Source: Antitrichia curtipendula (Eukaryota > Streptophyta > Bryopsida > Hypnales > Leucodontaceae). From it: a DNA stretch of 64,000 nucleotides. Location: positions 20,500,254 through 20,564,253 of the forward strand of contig OX579641.1 in NCBI GenBank assembly GCA_951230915.1, in the 5' to 3' direction. Below, one piece after another: positions 1 to 10,668 of the stretch (the stretch's first letter is position 1; each line of letters begins with the position of its first letter). The notes beneath the pieces are model-generated. The model was not told the origin of the DNA, made no database searches, and worked only from the letters and a program-made list of their open reading frames with translations. The position numbers and the translations under genes are program-made.

Positions 1-306
1 ATACCGACCAAGAGGCTACAAACAAACACCCCCGTCCCAATCGTTACCTAAACCCCTCGAACATCAATCCAAGCATAATGCGCATATGAATCCAAACTCC
101 AAACACACGCAATCCGTGGTTCCCCGAATTACAACCAGATCGGCGCACTCGCTCACCTCGAAAAGAAAGTGGTTGAGGACCATGCGCAACAGGGGAAAGA
201 GAAGCGCGAACACGGGCACGAGCGCCAGGTCGGTAACGCTGGGAAGGCTGGCCTCCTCCCATCGCGGAGGCCAGTGCCACAACCCTGGCAATGCGCTCAC
301 CACCAT
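1..306 (-). CDS. LAG1-family ceramide synthase, first exon (5' part of gene, runs off window)
   Basis: Only the first coding exon (157-306) is clear; the rest lies beyond the left edge. The start ATG is at 306-304 and the exon is exactly 50 codons, ending in the residues FLFE just before a strong donor GTGAG at 156-152. The peptide has the N-terminal signature of plant LAG1 homologues: a Trp-Glu-rich lead (WEEASLPS), a DLALVPVFALLFPLLR membrane segment at about residues 26-41, then a basic/aromatic turn ending in FE. In this family the protein is an ER multi-pass enzyme that N-acylates sphingoid bases to make ceramide; the catalytic Lag1 motif would be in later exons, not seen here. Two other minus-strand readings of the same bases lack this family signature. 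Family assignment rests on remembered similarity of one exon, so it is good but not certain. Confidence 0.72.
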
Positions 307-365
307 CGCAACGCAACCTAATGTGACGCAATAGAATTCAATGGAATTGAACTCAAAAGCAAGCG

Positions 366-396
<31 letters not shown>

Positions 397-660
397 AGAG
401 AGAGACAATCTGGGAAATGTACCGACAGAGCGAGAGAAGCGTTAAAGAGTGCAAAGAGAAGTGCAAGGGGGCCGACTGACGGAGGCAATGAGCCGCGACG
501 AGGCGGAAGCTGCAGAAGTGTGGGCGCACTCATGAGCGGGGCCGACACACGCGGGAACGGTGCCGCGTCGAGTTGACACTGGGTGGCGATGGCTTCCGGA
601 GCTTCGGGACAATTGCGACTTGCGAGAGCCAAAAGTTTTTACTTTCATGTGGTTCGGGCA
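307..660 (-). promoter_or_regulatory. 5' UTR/promoter region of the LAG1-like gene
   Basis: GC-richer than the flanking DNA and directly upstream of the ceramide synthase start. It holds a compound simple repeat (GC, then CA, then GA) at 363-405, probably in the leader or proximal promoter. No TATA box or transcription start can be placed with confidence. Confidence 0.45.
363..405. repeat. Compound microsatellite (GC)n(CA)n(GA)n
   Basis: Uninterrupted alternating CG, then CA, then GA dinucleotides, about 60 bp upstream of the LAG1-like start codon. The pure purine/pyrimidine alternation is the kind of tract that can form Z-DNA, but that is inference. Confidence 0.9.
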
Positions 661-689
661 GCGCAACTTCAGTTCACTGTAGTAGTGTC

Positions 690-1100
690 TGAGAAGCGAG
701 TTACATCTATTGCACATGGATGAAATGCGCATTTTATGGATGAAAATACTTGTATTCATCCAGAAAAGGTACATTCATCCAAAATAGAAATATTAATAGG
801 AGTTTATTTCTGATCTTTACCGGAGTGCCTAAAGAAGAAAGTTAAGTCCATGCACAAATTGTGGATGAAAACACGTTTATTCATCCAGAAGTAAGTGGGG
901 CCATTCGTTCAGATGAGGGATCAATGTAGGGCTTTTTTTTTAACTTCATTTAAGTTATTTCAGGCGACACTGAGTGCTGAAAAGTGAAACTTCACCGGAG
1001 TGGTGGGAGATATTTTTGTTACATGCACGGGAGTGGATGAAACGTGTTTGCCGTGGATGAAGACCCGTTTGTTCATCCAGAAGTAAGCCCCGCTTTGTTC
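690..1100. repeat. Tandem repeat units with GGATGAA/TTCATCC inverted motifs
   Basis: The motif TTCATCCAGAAGTAAG occurs at 880-895 and again at 1072-1087, 192 bp apart; a partial copy TTCATCCAGAA is at 755-765. Upstream of the two full copies similar phrases recur (ACCGGAGTG at 819-827 and 994-1002; ATGCAC; GTGGATGAAA), so this is a direct tandem duplication of about 190 bp. Each unit contains GGATGAA facing TTCATCC, a small hairpin. A further relative lies at 3060-3200. Confidence 0.7.
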
Positions 1101-3420
1101 GTCCAGATTTGGGAGTTTTTTACTCCGTTTGTTTGGGGAACTTATCCGATTTAGACATAATGTAGAGTCGTGGACGTCCGCAAACCTCTTTGCAATTTGA
1201 TTGGTCGATGGTTAGGTTTTGTCCACTAGGGTTTTCAGCACTTCACGGACAGCATGCTTTGCCCAAAAGTTCACGTCATCAAGCACTCCCGTCAAAATTA
1301 TGTACAAAGTGGGAATTGTAGCGGACAGGTTTGCAATGACATTGGGATTATTTCAAATTTAATATTTTCCTTTTAAGATATTTGGTTTTATTAGTGTTAT
1401 TTTAGTGACATTCTTCTCCATTTATTGATTCGAGGTTGAAAACTCTTTCTCGTAATTGCCTAAATTTGCCTTCAAAATTTGCTTCAATTATGTTGTAGGG
1501 TACAAGGGTTAGCCTAGGGTCTAAAATTTTAGATGAATGGAACCAATGTTGCAGATGAATATCTTTTTTTTTAAAATTTAAAATTAGATTAATTTATAAA
1601 ATAATTAGAATATTATTAGAGTATTTTTAGAATATTATTTCGGATATTTTTTAATATTTTTTAAATATTCTTAAATATTCTTGAAATATTCTTAAAGTAT
1701 TTTTAGAATATATTTATAATATTTCTATAGTGATTTATTATAGCAAATTTTAAAAAAGCTATTCTAAAATTAATTATTTATATATATAATAAAATTGTGT
1801 GTTGTGGTAGTTCCATTTTTACTTCAAAAATCGTAGTTTTTAAAACAATGACATGACTATATTAAAGTATAATTTCCTTGGACGTCCAAGTCCATATGTA
1901 AAAACATTCATTGGACAAACAAAACCAATGATGACATCACAATTTTCCTCCACACCATGCCAAACAATCAATTGAACAAAGTATTTTGTCCACTATGAGC
2001 AAATAATGTTTGAATTTGTCACATTGTGAATTCTTTAGTCATTGCACATAATTTACACTGATAATTAACTTTGAGAGTTTTCACATTTATTTTGGTGATC
2101 TCATTTTTTGGTAAAAAAAAACACACACTATAGGTGGTCAAAGCAAAAACATATAACTTCCCATTGTTGTTTATGAGGGGAGGGACTATTCTTATCCTTT
2201 TGGATTCTTTGGTAGTTCTTTGAACTTCCTACACGTCTACAATGGTAAATTCTAAAAAGTCCCTTCAAATAGTCAAGTAATGAAGGAACCTTTGTCCATG
2301 TGTCTAAATCGTATAGAAGTGTTTTTAGAAGTTATAAAGCATAGACTATTCAACCCAATTGCATTTCCATGCATAGTTTTACATTACAATAGAATGCCAA
2401 ATGGTCACAATTGACCCCAACAATAACCCTAGAGCGCTTTGGCGTCCAATTTGTGGACGATGAACCAATTTATCTTCTTGTTTCTTGCTTGTTGTTGTTT
2501 GGATGAAAATCATTCTAATTTGTGGATATACTTTATCAAATTTTTATCCTATCTAATGGTTGGATTTGGTGTTACTAGAGTACATATATTTTTTTTAAAT
2601 TACAAATGTGAAAGTATGACAAGTAGTTGACTAAGTCAAAATTGCATTAACTCTAGTTCAAAACCAGATTTGTAAAAATGAAGTCACAGATGTAAAGAAC
2701 ACAAAAATTCACCATGCCAATAGAACTTCCTTTCAAATCTATTACAACACTTTTTACTACAAAAATGATAATATTTTGCTTGTAATCCAATTTTGAATGA
2801 ATTTTAAAATTTCACCTTTCAAAATTCGTAGAAAAATATTGGTGATAGCATTGGTGAATCTAACTGTACGGATGGAATCTAAAATCCAAAACCTACAACT
2901 TTCATTTGTATATAATTCCAAAATATTCTTCCAAATAATACTTTATAATGATTTTTTCCAAACCGACAATTCTAAAAAAAGACTCTGAACGTTTAGGGGA
3001 TCGGGATTCAAATTGAGTAGGGGTCATTTTGGATATAACTTACTGTAGATACCTTCGTGATGAAAGAGATCTTTTGCATGACGGAGTGATGGATGGATAA
3101 TATTTTCATTTATCCAAATGGATGAAATGTGAACTTGTGGACGGATGGAACGCCCAATATATTCATCTAAAAGTGTGTACGATCATCCAGAAAGAGCGAT
3201 ACTATCACTGGTTTCGTGCAAAAAGGGAAGTCAAATACGATTTTCCGTAGATATTTATTTTATTTTATTTATTTATTCGCTTTTGAGCGGGGTTTTAAAT
3301 CACCAAAGGAAACTCCCTGGGAACGACGTCGGTGCTGACGCTCTCTCTTAGTTCCCACGTTCTCTGGGTGGTCCACAGTCTTCCATGCCCAACTACTTTT
3401 CGGAAGAATTCTCTGTCTAT
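1100..3420. other. AT-rich intergenic stretch
   Basis: I see no gene here; the open frames are short and of low complexity. At 3060-3200 there is a diverged relative of the GGATGAA/TTCATCC repeat found at 690-1100. The rest is AT-rich sequence without recognisable domains. Confidence 0.5.
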
Positions 3421-3423
3421 TTT

Positions 3424-3553
3424 AAGGTATGTTTGCACTTGGTGTTAAAGGTGTTGTTATTGAGGGTCTTAGGAATGAATTTACACCTATAGTACTTTTG
3501 GACTAGATTCACATTTCAAACAGCATCTCTAATACCAAGTGGGAACATACCTT
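3424..3553. mobile_element. Small MITE, AGGTA-type terminal inverted repeats
   Basis: About 130 bp bounded by TAAGGTATGTTTGCACTTGG and its near-perfect inverse CCAAGTGGGAACATACCTTA. With TA taken as target duplication the ends read AGGTATG...CATACCT. The site is also TTAA on both sides, so a TTAA duplication cannot be excluded. No coding capacity. Confidence 0.75.
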
Positions 3554-3621
3554 AATTCTTCTACCATACTAATAACTTGTTTATTAGTTATTTTGAGATA
3601 TATGATTGTAACTTTGTATGC

Positions 3622-3850
3622 TTAACCCTTAAACGTCAAGCCCATCACTGTGGAAATCATCTGTCTGCGTACCTTGTGAATTGTTGGCTTAAAAAAATGA
3701 AAAAGTAGTCACTGAAAGACAAACTATTGTAGAAGATCTTCCCTTTCCACACAAAATTTGGAGGATGAATAGTTGCACTTATGTCCTTTATGAAGAGATT
3801 CTTTGTCATTCATTGGTCACAATACGTCATTTATGTCATTTGTGGGTTAA
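3622..3850. mobile_element. 221-bp MITE with TTAA duplication (family B, copy 1)
   Basis: Flanked by TTAA at 3622-3625 and 3847-3850, with termini CCCTTAAACG and TTTGTGGG. The inner 221 bp is about 80% identical to the reverse complement of the element at 8252-8472, which is also exactly 221 bp. Non-coding. TTAA target sites and CCC-starting termini resemble piggyBac-type elements. Confidence 0.8.
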
Positions 3851-5690
3851 AAAAAGAAGACATCAAGTAAGTTTAATCCCTAAATTGCCAAGGCCTTTTT
3901 TGAGCTTCTAAGAATTTGCTCTAAATTGAACAAAAAGACAACATTTTGATAAGTTGTATTAATTTTTCTGTAAATAAAAATTGTGCAAATTCAAGCTGGA
4001 CATGTTAGAGATCACATAAGAAAAGAAAACACAACAATATCACTTAAGGATTGAAAACTCTACAATTATTTAGAATGAATTTCCAATGTGATTTTTTCTC
4101 CAAGATCTAGTGTATTTGAGGCTCATTTTCAAGAACCTTCAACTCTATGGAAAGTCAAGATTGCAATGGACACCCTTGCACAAAATCTTCAATAGAGAAA
4201 TCATAATCAATCATTTTCAAAATCAGATTCTTGATGCTCAGACTAGACTTCAAAAGAAAAATTTAAACATAAACTACTAAGAATAGCAACTTCATTAGTT
4301 GTTTTTTTAACTTCAAAGTATTGTCAACACCCAAATTGGGTGCCTTGGGCATTTAGGGGTTAAGGTTGGTACCCCTAAAATCTCCACTTTTTTCTCTTGT
4401 GCCTAGTTACTATTATTAGTCTAGTCAAAATTTCATATTTCCTTGTTGGGAAGTGAAAGGAGGTTTTATCTTACCATAGAATGCAACATTTAGATATCGT
4501 ATGCAAAAGTTATGAAGGGTCAAAAAATTCAGTAGATGTTACAAAATAGTTTCTTTTGCATAATTACATATTGATTTTAGAGTTGTACACATAGTGATGA
4601 TGGAAATTTTAGTTAGTGTTACATTTGGGATATCCACCTTACAATATAAAGGTCCTTACCTAGAATATTTCATTTAGATTGCTATAATATTTGTTTGGTG
4701 TACGGAGTTGTAAAAAAATTGCACTATATTGTAGACAAAAAATAAATGTGGTTAATTTGCAATCTTTTTCAGCTCCAGTTTGTTACCTTCTAAAAATTAA
4801 TGGCATACCACCATACAACCTCATTGTTCTTAAAACATGTTAGAAAGTTTGGAACAAATTCAAGGACAACACACAAAAATATTGCAAAAAAAAATCCATT
4901 CCCATGCCCATTCAATCTACACAGAAAAAAACAAATGATATAGAACAAAAGGAGAAGCAACTCTTAAGCATTAGGAACATCAAGAAGCCGCTATAAAAAA
5001 AACCATGATGAATGTATACAATAGTGTGTGTACTTTTAATTGCCACAAACTGCAACTAAGTATAGATACTATAGATTGGCATAATTTGTTTCTATCAAAT
5101 CAAATTGGTAAATGAAAATGGATTCCAACACAATTTACAATGCATAATTTGGACAATGTAAGAATACATTATGAATTTTGTAATTGCTAGTGATAGATGT
5201 ACCATAAATTAGCACAATCTTCTAATGTTTAAGCTTTGTATACCCTCAAGATTAATGTCTTCATTCTAGACAAGAATTTAGATGTGATCTTTTTGGGGTA
5301 ATGATGGTTGTATATGCCTACAAGTACAATCAATTTTTTTTTGTCCTAGTGTGATACTAGGACATTGAATAGAGGTATTAAGGGGACCAAAAAAATTAAA
5401 GGGACTTATTTTAGAAAACTGTAGATGTTTGAGACATAATATACAACCCCTAGACACTTCACATGGTGACTGCAACTAAGGTTGATTTTGAACCTCAAGG
5501 TAAAAAGGCCCTTTTCAAAGAGCAAAGCCCAATAAACTCCCCTTTTATATTGATCCCTAAAAGACATATATGACTCAAATTGTCCTTTGGATGGTTAATT
5601 AAAATGTCCTTTTACATATTGAAGAACAAATAGTTTTTTTCCAATTTTTGGTTTGCAACTTTATTTATGTTACATGCACATCATTCAATG
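3851..5690. other. AT-rich intergenic stretch
   Basis: No gene recognised. At 4347-4363 an isolated sequence CCTTGGGCATTTAGGGGTTAA looks like one end of a TTAA-flanked family A element, but no partner end or family interior is visible beside it, so it is left as a solo terminus. Confidence 0.45.
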
Positions 5691-6532
5691 AGCACCTAAA
5701 GTTCCTTGACTATGTTATCACCAAAAACGCTCCTAGACTACCATTTTTTCTCCGCATGGATTGCAAAATATGAGCTTTCGAATTCATAAAAGTCTTATTT
5801 TTTGCCTTGCAAAAAAATGAGCAGCTACAATTTATAAGGTCACATTTGTATGAAAAAATGTACAAAATGGTGGTGCTTCTTTGGATTCATTATTCAAGGC
5901 AAGTTGGCTATATGCTTGAAAATTTTCAGATCATTTGGAATTATACGACATATAGGAAAAAAATAGTAAGTATAAAGATTTAGAAAAGAATTCAAAATAC
6001 TAATTGTTAACAATTTATTTATAGAATTGAAAAATGTCAATCTCAATGGTTGTAATGTTGTAATAAACAATCTACACCTTATTTTTTATGTTTTTTCAAA
6101 ATATTGAAAATCAAGTAAAATAAAGGGTGTCAAAGTTTATTTTAGAGCAGAGAATCCATAACTGCCCGCACACTAAAACACCTCATAATTTTTTACTCAT
6201 TGATCAAAATGGAATGATTCAAAGCTTTCTATGTCCATATATATATATATATATACACATAATCTAGAAAATCAATTTCAAATTTTTGTTTATAGAAAAA
6301 GTGATTTTTTCAGATTTGCTTGGACTACTCAAGTTGAAAAACAAGCTACGTATTAGGCCATAACTTTTGACCCATATTTCCATTTGTCTTGAAATTTTGT
6401 GTACATGAAAGATATTCCTTGTCTACACCTTCTATTGAAGTGTAGGCCAATAACATGAAAATCTCTAGTTAGACGTACTTGCCCAAATTTTGTATGTTGC
6501 CAAAAAATGCAGCTTGGTCCTTTAGGGGTTAA
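5691..6532 (+). mobile_element. TTAA family A element, 5' end decayed
   Basis: The right end is intact (TTTAGGGG followed by TTAA at 6529-6532). The left end reads AGCACCTAAA where the family has CCCCTAAA, so the left terminus and TTAA have decayed. The interior closely follows the copy at 56641-57536 (shared phrases such as GACTATGTT and GGCCATAACTTTTGAC). About 840 bp, non-coding. Confidence 0.75.
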
Positions 6533-6573
6533 ATTCATACCATACCATACCATATATATATATATATATATAT
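6533..6573. repeat. (CATAC)n/(TA)n simple repeat
   Basis: A short run of CATAC units followed by about 22 bp of alternating TA directly after the right end of the family A element. A similar TA run is at 6236-6254 inside that element. Confidence 0.8.
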
Positions 6574-6822
6574 GAATGATAAAACAATATAGTGTATTTC
6601 AATACTTTCAATATTTTTGATCAAAACTAACAAAATGAAGTTTTTGAAATTTTGTCTCTCTACTATACTTGAAGATTTTGAAAACTTCCTAAGAATTGAG
6701 CATCTATACTATTAGGACAAACATTTGTTTGTTTAATTTGGAATGTTCTTTGGAATGTTCTAAATCATTAAGCTGATTGGGGCAGGCTTGGTGTTGATGG
6801 AAAGCCCTTGCGGGAGCGTGTG

Positions 6823-7233
6823 TAAGGTAGAACTATCCAATTCTGTCAGTGATTCAAATCCGTGGTCTACAACTTTGTCCCAATTCCATCAGAAAAACAT
6901 GCAAATCCACTTCAGATTCTGACAACAATAGTTTATTAATGCTATTAAAAGATAACGTGTCAATTAATGATTGGTGGATCTTCAAGTGCTATTAGATACA
7001 TTGGAAAACGGTATTGAGTTGTAAGAGGACGTTTATGAATCCAGTCTAGTAGCGGTTGTGCAATTTCACTTCAGAAATTCCCAGAAATTACAATTTTTAT
7101 CAAAAAATTATAATTCCACTTGGGTTTGACTCTTGAAACAAAAGCACACCTCTGAAAAATATGTGTCTTTCCTAGAGTTGGCCCCAATATAGTTAGATTG
7201 CGAATCAGGGTGGTAATGGGTAGTTCTACCTTA
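6823..7233. mobile_element. MITE, AGGTA-type terminal inverted repeats
   Basis: Bounded by TAAGGTAGAACTATCC and GGGTAGTTCTACCTTA, 15 of 16 positions paired, with TA on each outer side. About 411 bp, non-coding. Same AGGTA terminus as elements at 3424, 30536 and 43124. Confidence 0.7.
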
Positions 7234-8247
7234 TATGAAGCAAATTTTTCCAAGTTTCACCTCGTTTTGACAGATGGGGCAAAAATATTGAATTTCAAAG
7301 ATTTTATTGATACCAAAAATTTAAAAATTCACAGAAAAATTTAAAAAAATTGGTTGCAGAATGCCATCAGGCTATGGGGTCGTTGGACCATGGGTTGAAG
7401 AAGCATAGAATACTTCAATTTATGCAACATTGTGCCATATTTTGATTTTTACTTCCCTTCTACTTCTCCTTCTATTTTTTGGTTAACTTTCAATATAATT
7501 GAGGTTTACTCTTTTTTTTTACATCTGCTTTTATTTTTAAATTTTATTTTGTATACTATTTTTATATACCAAACAAATTTAAAAACAACAACATATAGGA
7601 CAAAAATTGAATGCTCACATGATATTAAACATCAATGTAATGGATAACTTATCATACTTAAAGACTTAAAATAGATGTAAATTTAAGAAAGGACTGACCA
7701 TCACTTACATGGTAATTTCAAATGACAAACTATAGTAGAACCATCCATTGTCGACCACTTAAGCGATCTGTGCATGTTTTGGAACCAAAAATATAGAAAG
7801 GTTTTTAAGAAGTTTTTTGAGTCACAATAGGTTTTTAGTTCTTATAAACTCATCTATTTGGATTTTAGACAATTAATAGAATGGATAGTTATTTTTTCTA
7901 AAAGATGGAGCTCAAGGATGAGAAGGATTTATTTTAAGGTGTAATTTGTCTATGGTTGTCTATTCATTAATGAGCTATGAAGTTTTGAGGATCATTTTAA
8001 CCTTGTTTTTTTTAGCTAAAGGAAATAAAGGATTGAATTCTTCTAGATTATTTTTTAATTACACGGATCATTAATTTTCAAAGAGAGTTTGAATTGCAGA
8101 GTGTTGATTATTACATCATCCTTGAGGCGCACAATGTTGGAAGTTTGTAATAACTTCATAAAAACAAATTTCCAACTTCTATATTAACCAAGAAAATCAA
8201 TTTCTATATTATACATAGAATAGAGAAATTATATTCTCTACAAATGC
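7234..8247. other. AT-rich intergenic stretch
   Basis: No gene or clear element seen. At about 7735 a phrase resembling the end of an AGGTA-type element (TAGTAGAACCATCC) occurs without a partner. Confidence 0.4.
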
Positions 8248-8476
8248 TTAACCCATAAATGCCGCCGAGGACGTTTTTTGGCTGATGAATGACGAAGAAT
8301 CTTTCCCTGTAGGACAAAAGTACAACTATTCATCCTCCCAATTTTGTGTGAAAAGGGAAGATCATTTACAATAGTTTGTCTTCCAATGAGTGCTTTTGCA
8401 TTATTTTAATCTAACAATTCACATGCTGACAAAACAAATGATTTCTACGGTTATGAGCCCGTCGTTTAAGGGTTAA
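8248..8476. mobile_element. 221-bp MITE with TTAA duplication (family B, copy 2, inverted)
   Basis: Flanked by TTAA at 8248-8251 and 8473-8476; ends CCCATAAATG and CGTTTAAGGG. Same length (221 bp) as the copy at 3626-3846 and in opposite orientation, about 80% identical. Confidence 0.8.
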
Positions 8477-9058
8477 ACAATCAAAGTTTCCATAAAACCT
8501 TTCATACCATAGAAAATGAAACTTTTCTTTCAAACTTTTGAAACAAATGTAACAAGAACAATTTTTGCGATCCTATAGAAAACAACTTTGTAATTTCTAT
8601 CCCATTTGGACCATTGAACAATAAAAAGAACAATATAATTTTCATCTTTACAAGTGTTTAGAAATGGAAGTCCGTAAAGAATGGAAGTAATAATTAAATC
8701 AAACCATTTCTCTCAATCACAAAGGATAACCTGGTCAAGAGTGACTTCATACATTACTTCAGTTTTTTTAAGGTTTTTTTTTGCGGATGCTCAAGTCCGA
8801 CCTCACCAAATGAAGATCGTTTCCTCCGCCTTGGCTCAATCTAGTCTTTTCCTCTTCCCTTCGCTCTTGATTCTTATTGGATACACACCTCATCTCCTCT
8901 AGACATTGTTCATGTGTCTATTGCCATGTAAATTCATTGCATTGCAATTACAATGTTGTCAGGCTGTTGTCTTTTGCATTCTCGGTAAGGAAAAATAGTA
9001 AAAATTGTACATAGCTAGCTAGCTCTATGTTGCAGTGAGTCAACTCAATCAAATTGTG

Positions 9059-9210
9059 CTTACACTCGACTTGCTAATTGAAGGCCGACGTAGGGAATTA
9101 GAAGAGATGAGATGTTGTTAGCAATAGGGTTGGGAACAAGTCCCTAACAATGTTAGTATCCTCTACCTGACATGACATTGATGTTTTTCTTTGGTTGTTT
9201 TTGTGTTGCA
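9059..9210 (+). pseudogene. Relic of SEC12-like intron 1, including its 3' splice acceptor
   Basis: About 150 bp matches the reverse complement of 33336-33487, the 3' half of intron 1 of the intact SEC12-like gene, at roughly 88-90% identity, ending at the acceptor CAG. Many differences are C-to-T or G-to-A, several at CpG positions, as expected for decay of a methylated copy. Exon 2 does not follow; sequence diverges right at the acceptor. Orientation mirrors the intact gene about the palindrome axis. Part of the segment also belongs to a short motif repeated in a MAP1A intron, so a dispersed-repeat origin remains possible. Confidence 0.6.
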
Positions 9211-9860
9211 GGTTGTCCACCCATTGTCCGCCTGCTTGCAATGCAATTCAACCCGAAATTAATGTTGGACTCTTTGACTGTAATTGGTAGAGTTTTTGCG
9301 GTGACTTGCCACGATTTCCTTATTGCACACCAAAACAAGAACATAATCTTATCAAAGATGCCTGTAAAGAATTTTTCCACCCCAAACCACTTGCATAAAG
9401 CAAGTATCAATGTCGTTGTAACCCCTATTAGAAAGTTGGAGACAAGTGATACTTTCCAATCTTGATTTGCTATTCGTGACATGAAAGATGCTTGAAGAAG
9501 TGATGTGGGAGGAAAATTCTGAGCCATGAGTGTGAGAATTGGTGATCAATTTGAAAGTACACTCATACCCTGTCTTGAGGCCAACAAGCAGTTGGTTGAG
9601 ATGGTTGGCCGATGCGATCGGTAAGAGCAAACAACCAAGGTTGTGTTTAATGCCAAATTAGACCCTGTCAGTTCATCAATTGCTGCTTGAAATTCCTCAT
9701 CCGTTGTCCGATCTTCCATCCGCCCGTTATCCGCCAGTTTGTAATGCAATTTAGCTTGAGATTAATGTTACATTTTTTTACCGTAATTAATACTTTTCGC
9801 ACACTTTGAGACATGTGTCATGACCTTATTAGTCCCAACCTTGAAAATGAGAAAAAAACC
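9211..9860. repeat. Diverged direct repeat outside the left arm
   Basis: A segment near 9226-9310 (CCGCCTGCTTGCAATGCAAT...) recurs in diverged form near 9727-9805 (CCGCCAGTTTGTAATGCAAT...), about 500 bp apart. The last 85 bp before 9861 also shows weak similarity to the sequence just outside the right arm (31051-31140, reverse complement). No gene seen. Confidence 0.5.
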
Positions 9861-10375
9861 ACATTTCAAGCTTGAGTTGTAAATATGTTCTAGCCTTGGT
9901 TGGAAATAGTTGCACTTTGTATGTTGAGTATGGCTCTCTAGTCAAGAATGGATGGTTCTACCTTACATTAGGTTGGTTAGTGGCCAAAATCAATGTCTTT
10001 GATGATGGTGATGGGGTTATTAGTGACTGCTTTAGAAACTTCTACCTTTTCAATGGAAATTCATTGAAGCAAGTGGTTTTCCTATTCCTTCATGTTGTAG
10101 TCATGTCACGAAATATTGTAGCTACTTTAGATGGTAGAACAACCATCATGCATACACTTTCTCTTGGTTTTGCAGTAGTCTAGACTCTCTTGGGCCAATC
10201 AGACAATACACTTCAAAAATTCATAAGAAATGCAAACTTCGTCAAAAAAATAAAATTTCAAATTGCACTCTTCATTTCACACGGTTGTCTTTCGTATGGA
10301 AAAAAATCTGAATTTTTTCACCAATTGTAACAGGGCTGAACACTCATTCTGCCTGTCATAGGCAGGTTTACCTTA
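9861..10375. mobile_element. Truncated AGGTA-type MITE at left arm edge
   Basis: Mirror of the first half of the element at 30536-31475. It keeps one terminus (GTCATAGGCAGGTTTACCTTA at 10355-10375) but the other half is replaced by diverged sequence outside the arm, so the palindrome edge cuts through this element. Confidence 0.65.
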
Positions 10376-10668
10376 ACAGTAGTCTTGCTCCAAGAACACA
10401 TTTGTCTTTACAAACATTGGGTCGTGGAAGGAGAATTTCCAAAACACTCAAAACATGGAAGATTTGAGAGGGACCCAATCCAGAGAGAATTATCAGCTCT
10501 TTGATCTGGTATGTTCACAAGTGCTAATTGACAGAATTTTGACGTCACTCGCTACTATTACCTTCATTGGTGGACCATTGTCCTTATAAACAATTCCCAC
10601 AAGTACCGAAATATACTAAATCAATCTGTGATGCCATGAACAGCCCTTTCAGACTGCCACTATTGAAA

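Noticed and set aside
86..334. Plus-strand 82-codon frame and minus-strand 95-codon frame
   Set aside because: Both are shadows of the LAG1-like exon; the third frame has the family signature and a good splice donor.
6822..6880. Box B-like GATTCAAATCC as tRNA
   Set aside because: No matching stems or box A at proper distance; it is within an AGGTA-type MITE.
9872..10183. 103-112 codon frame present in both arms as a gene
   Set aside because: It lies inside the AGGTA-type element at the arm edge, has no domain, and is duplicated only because the arm is.
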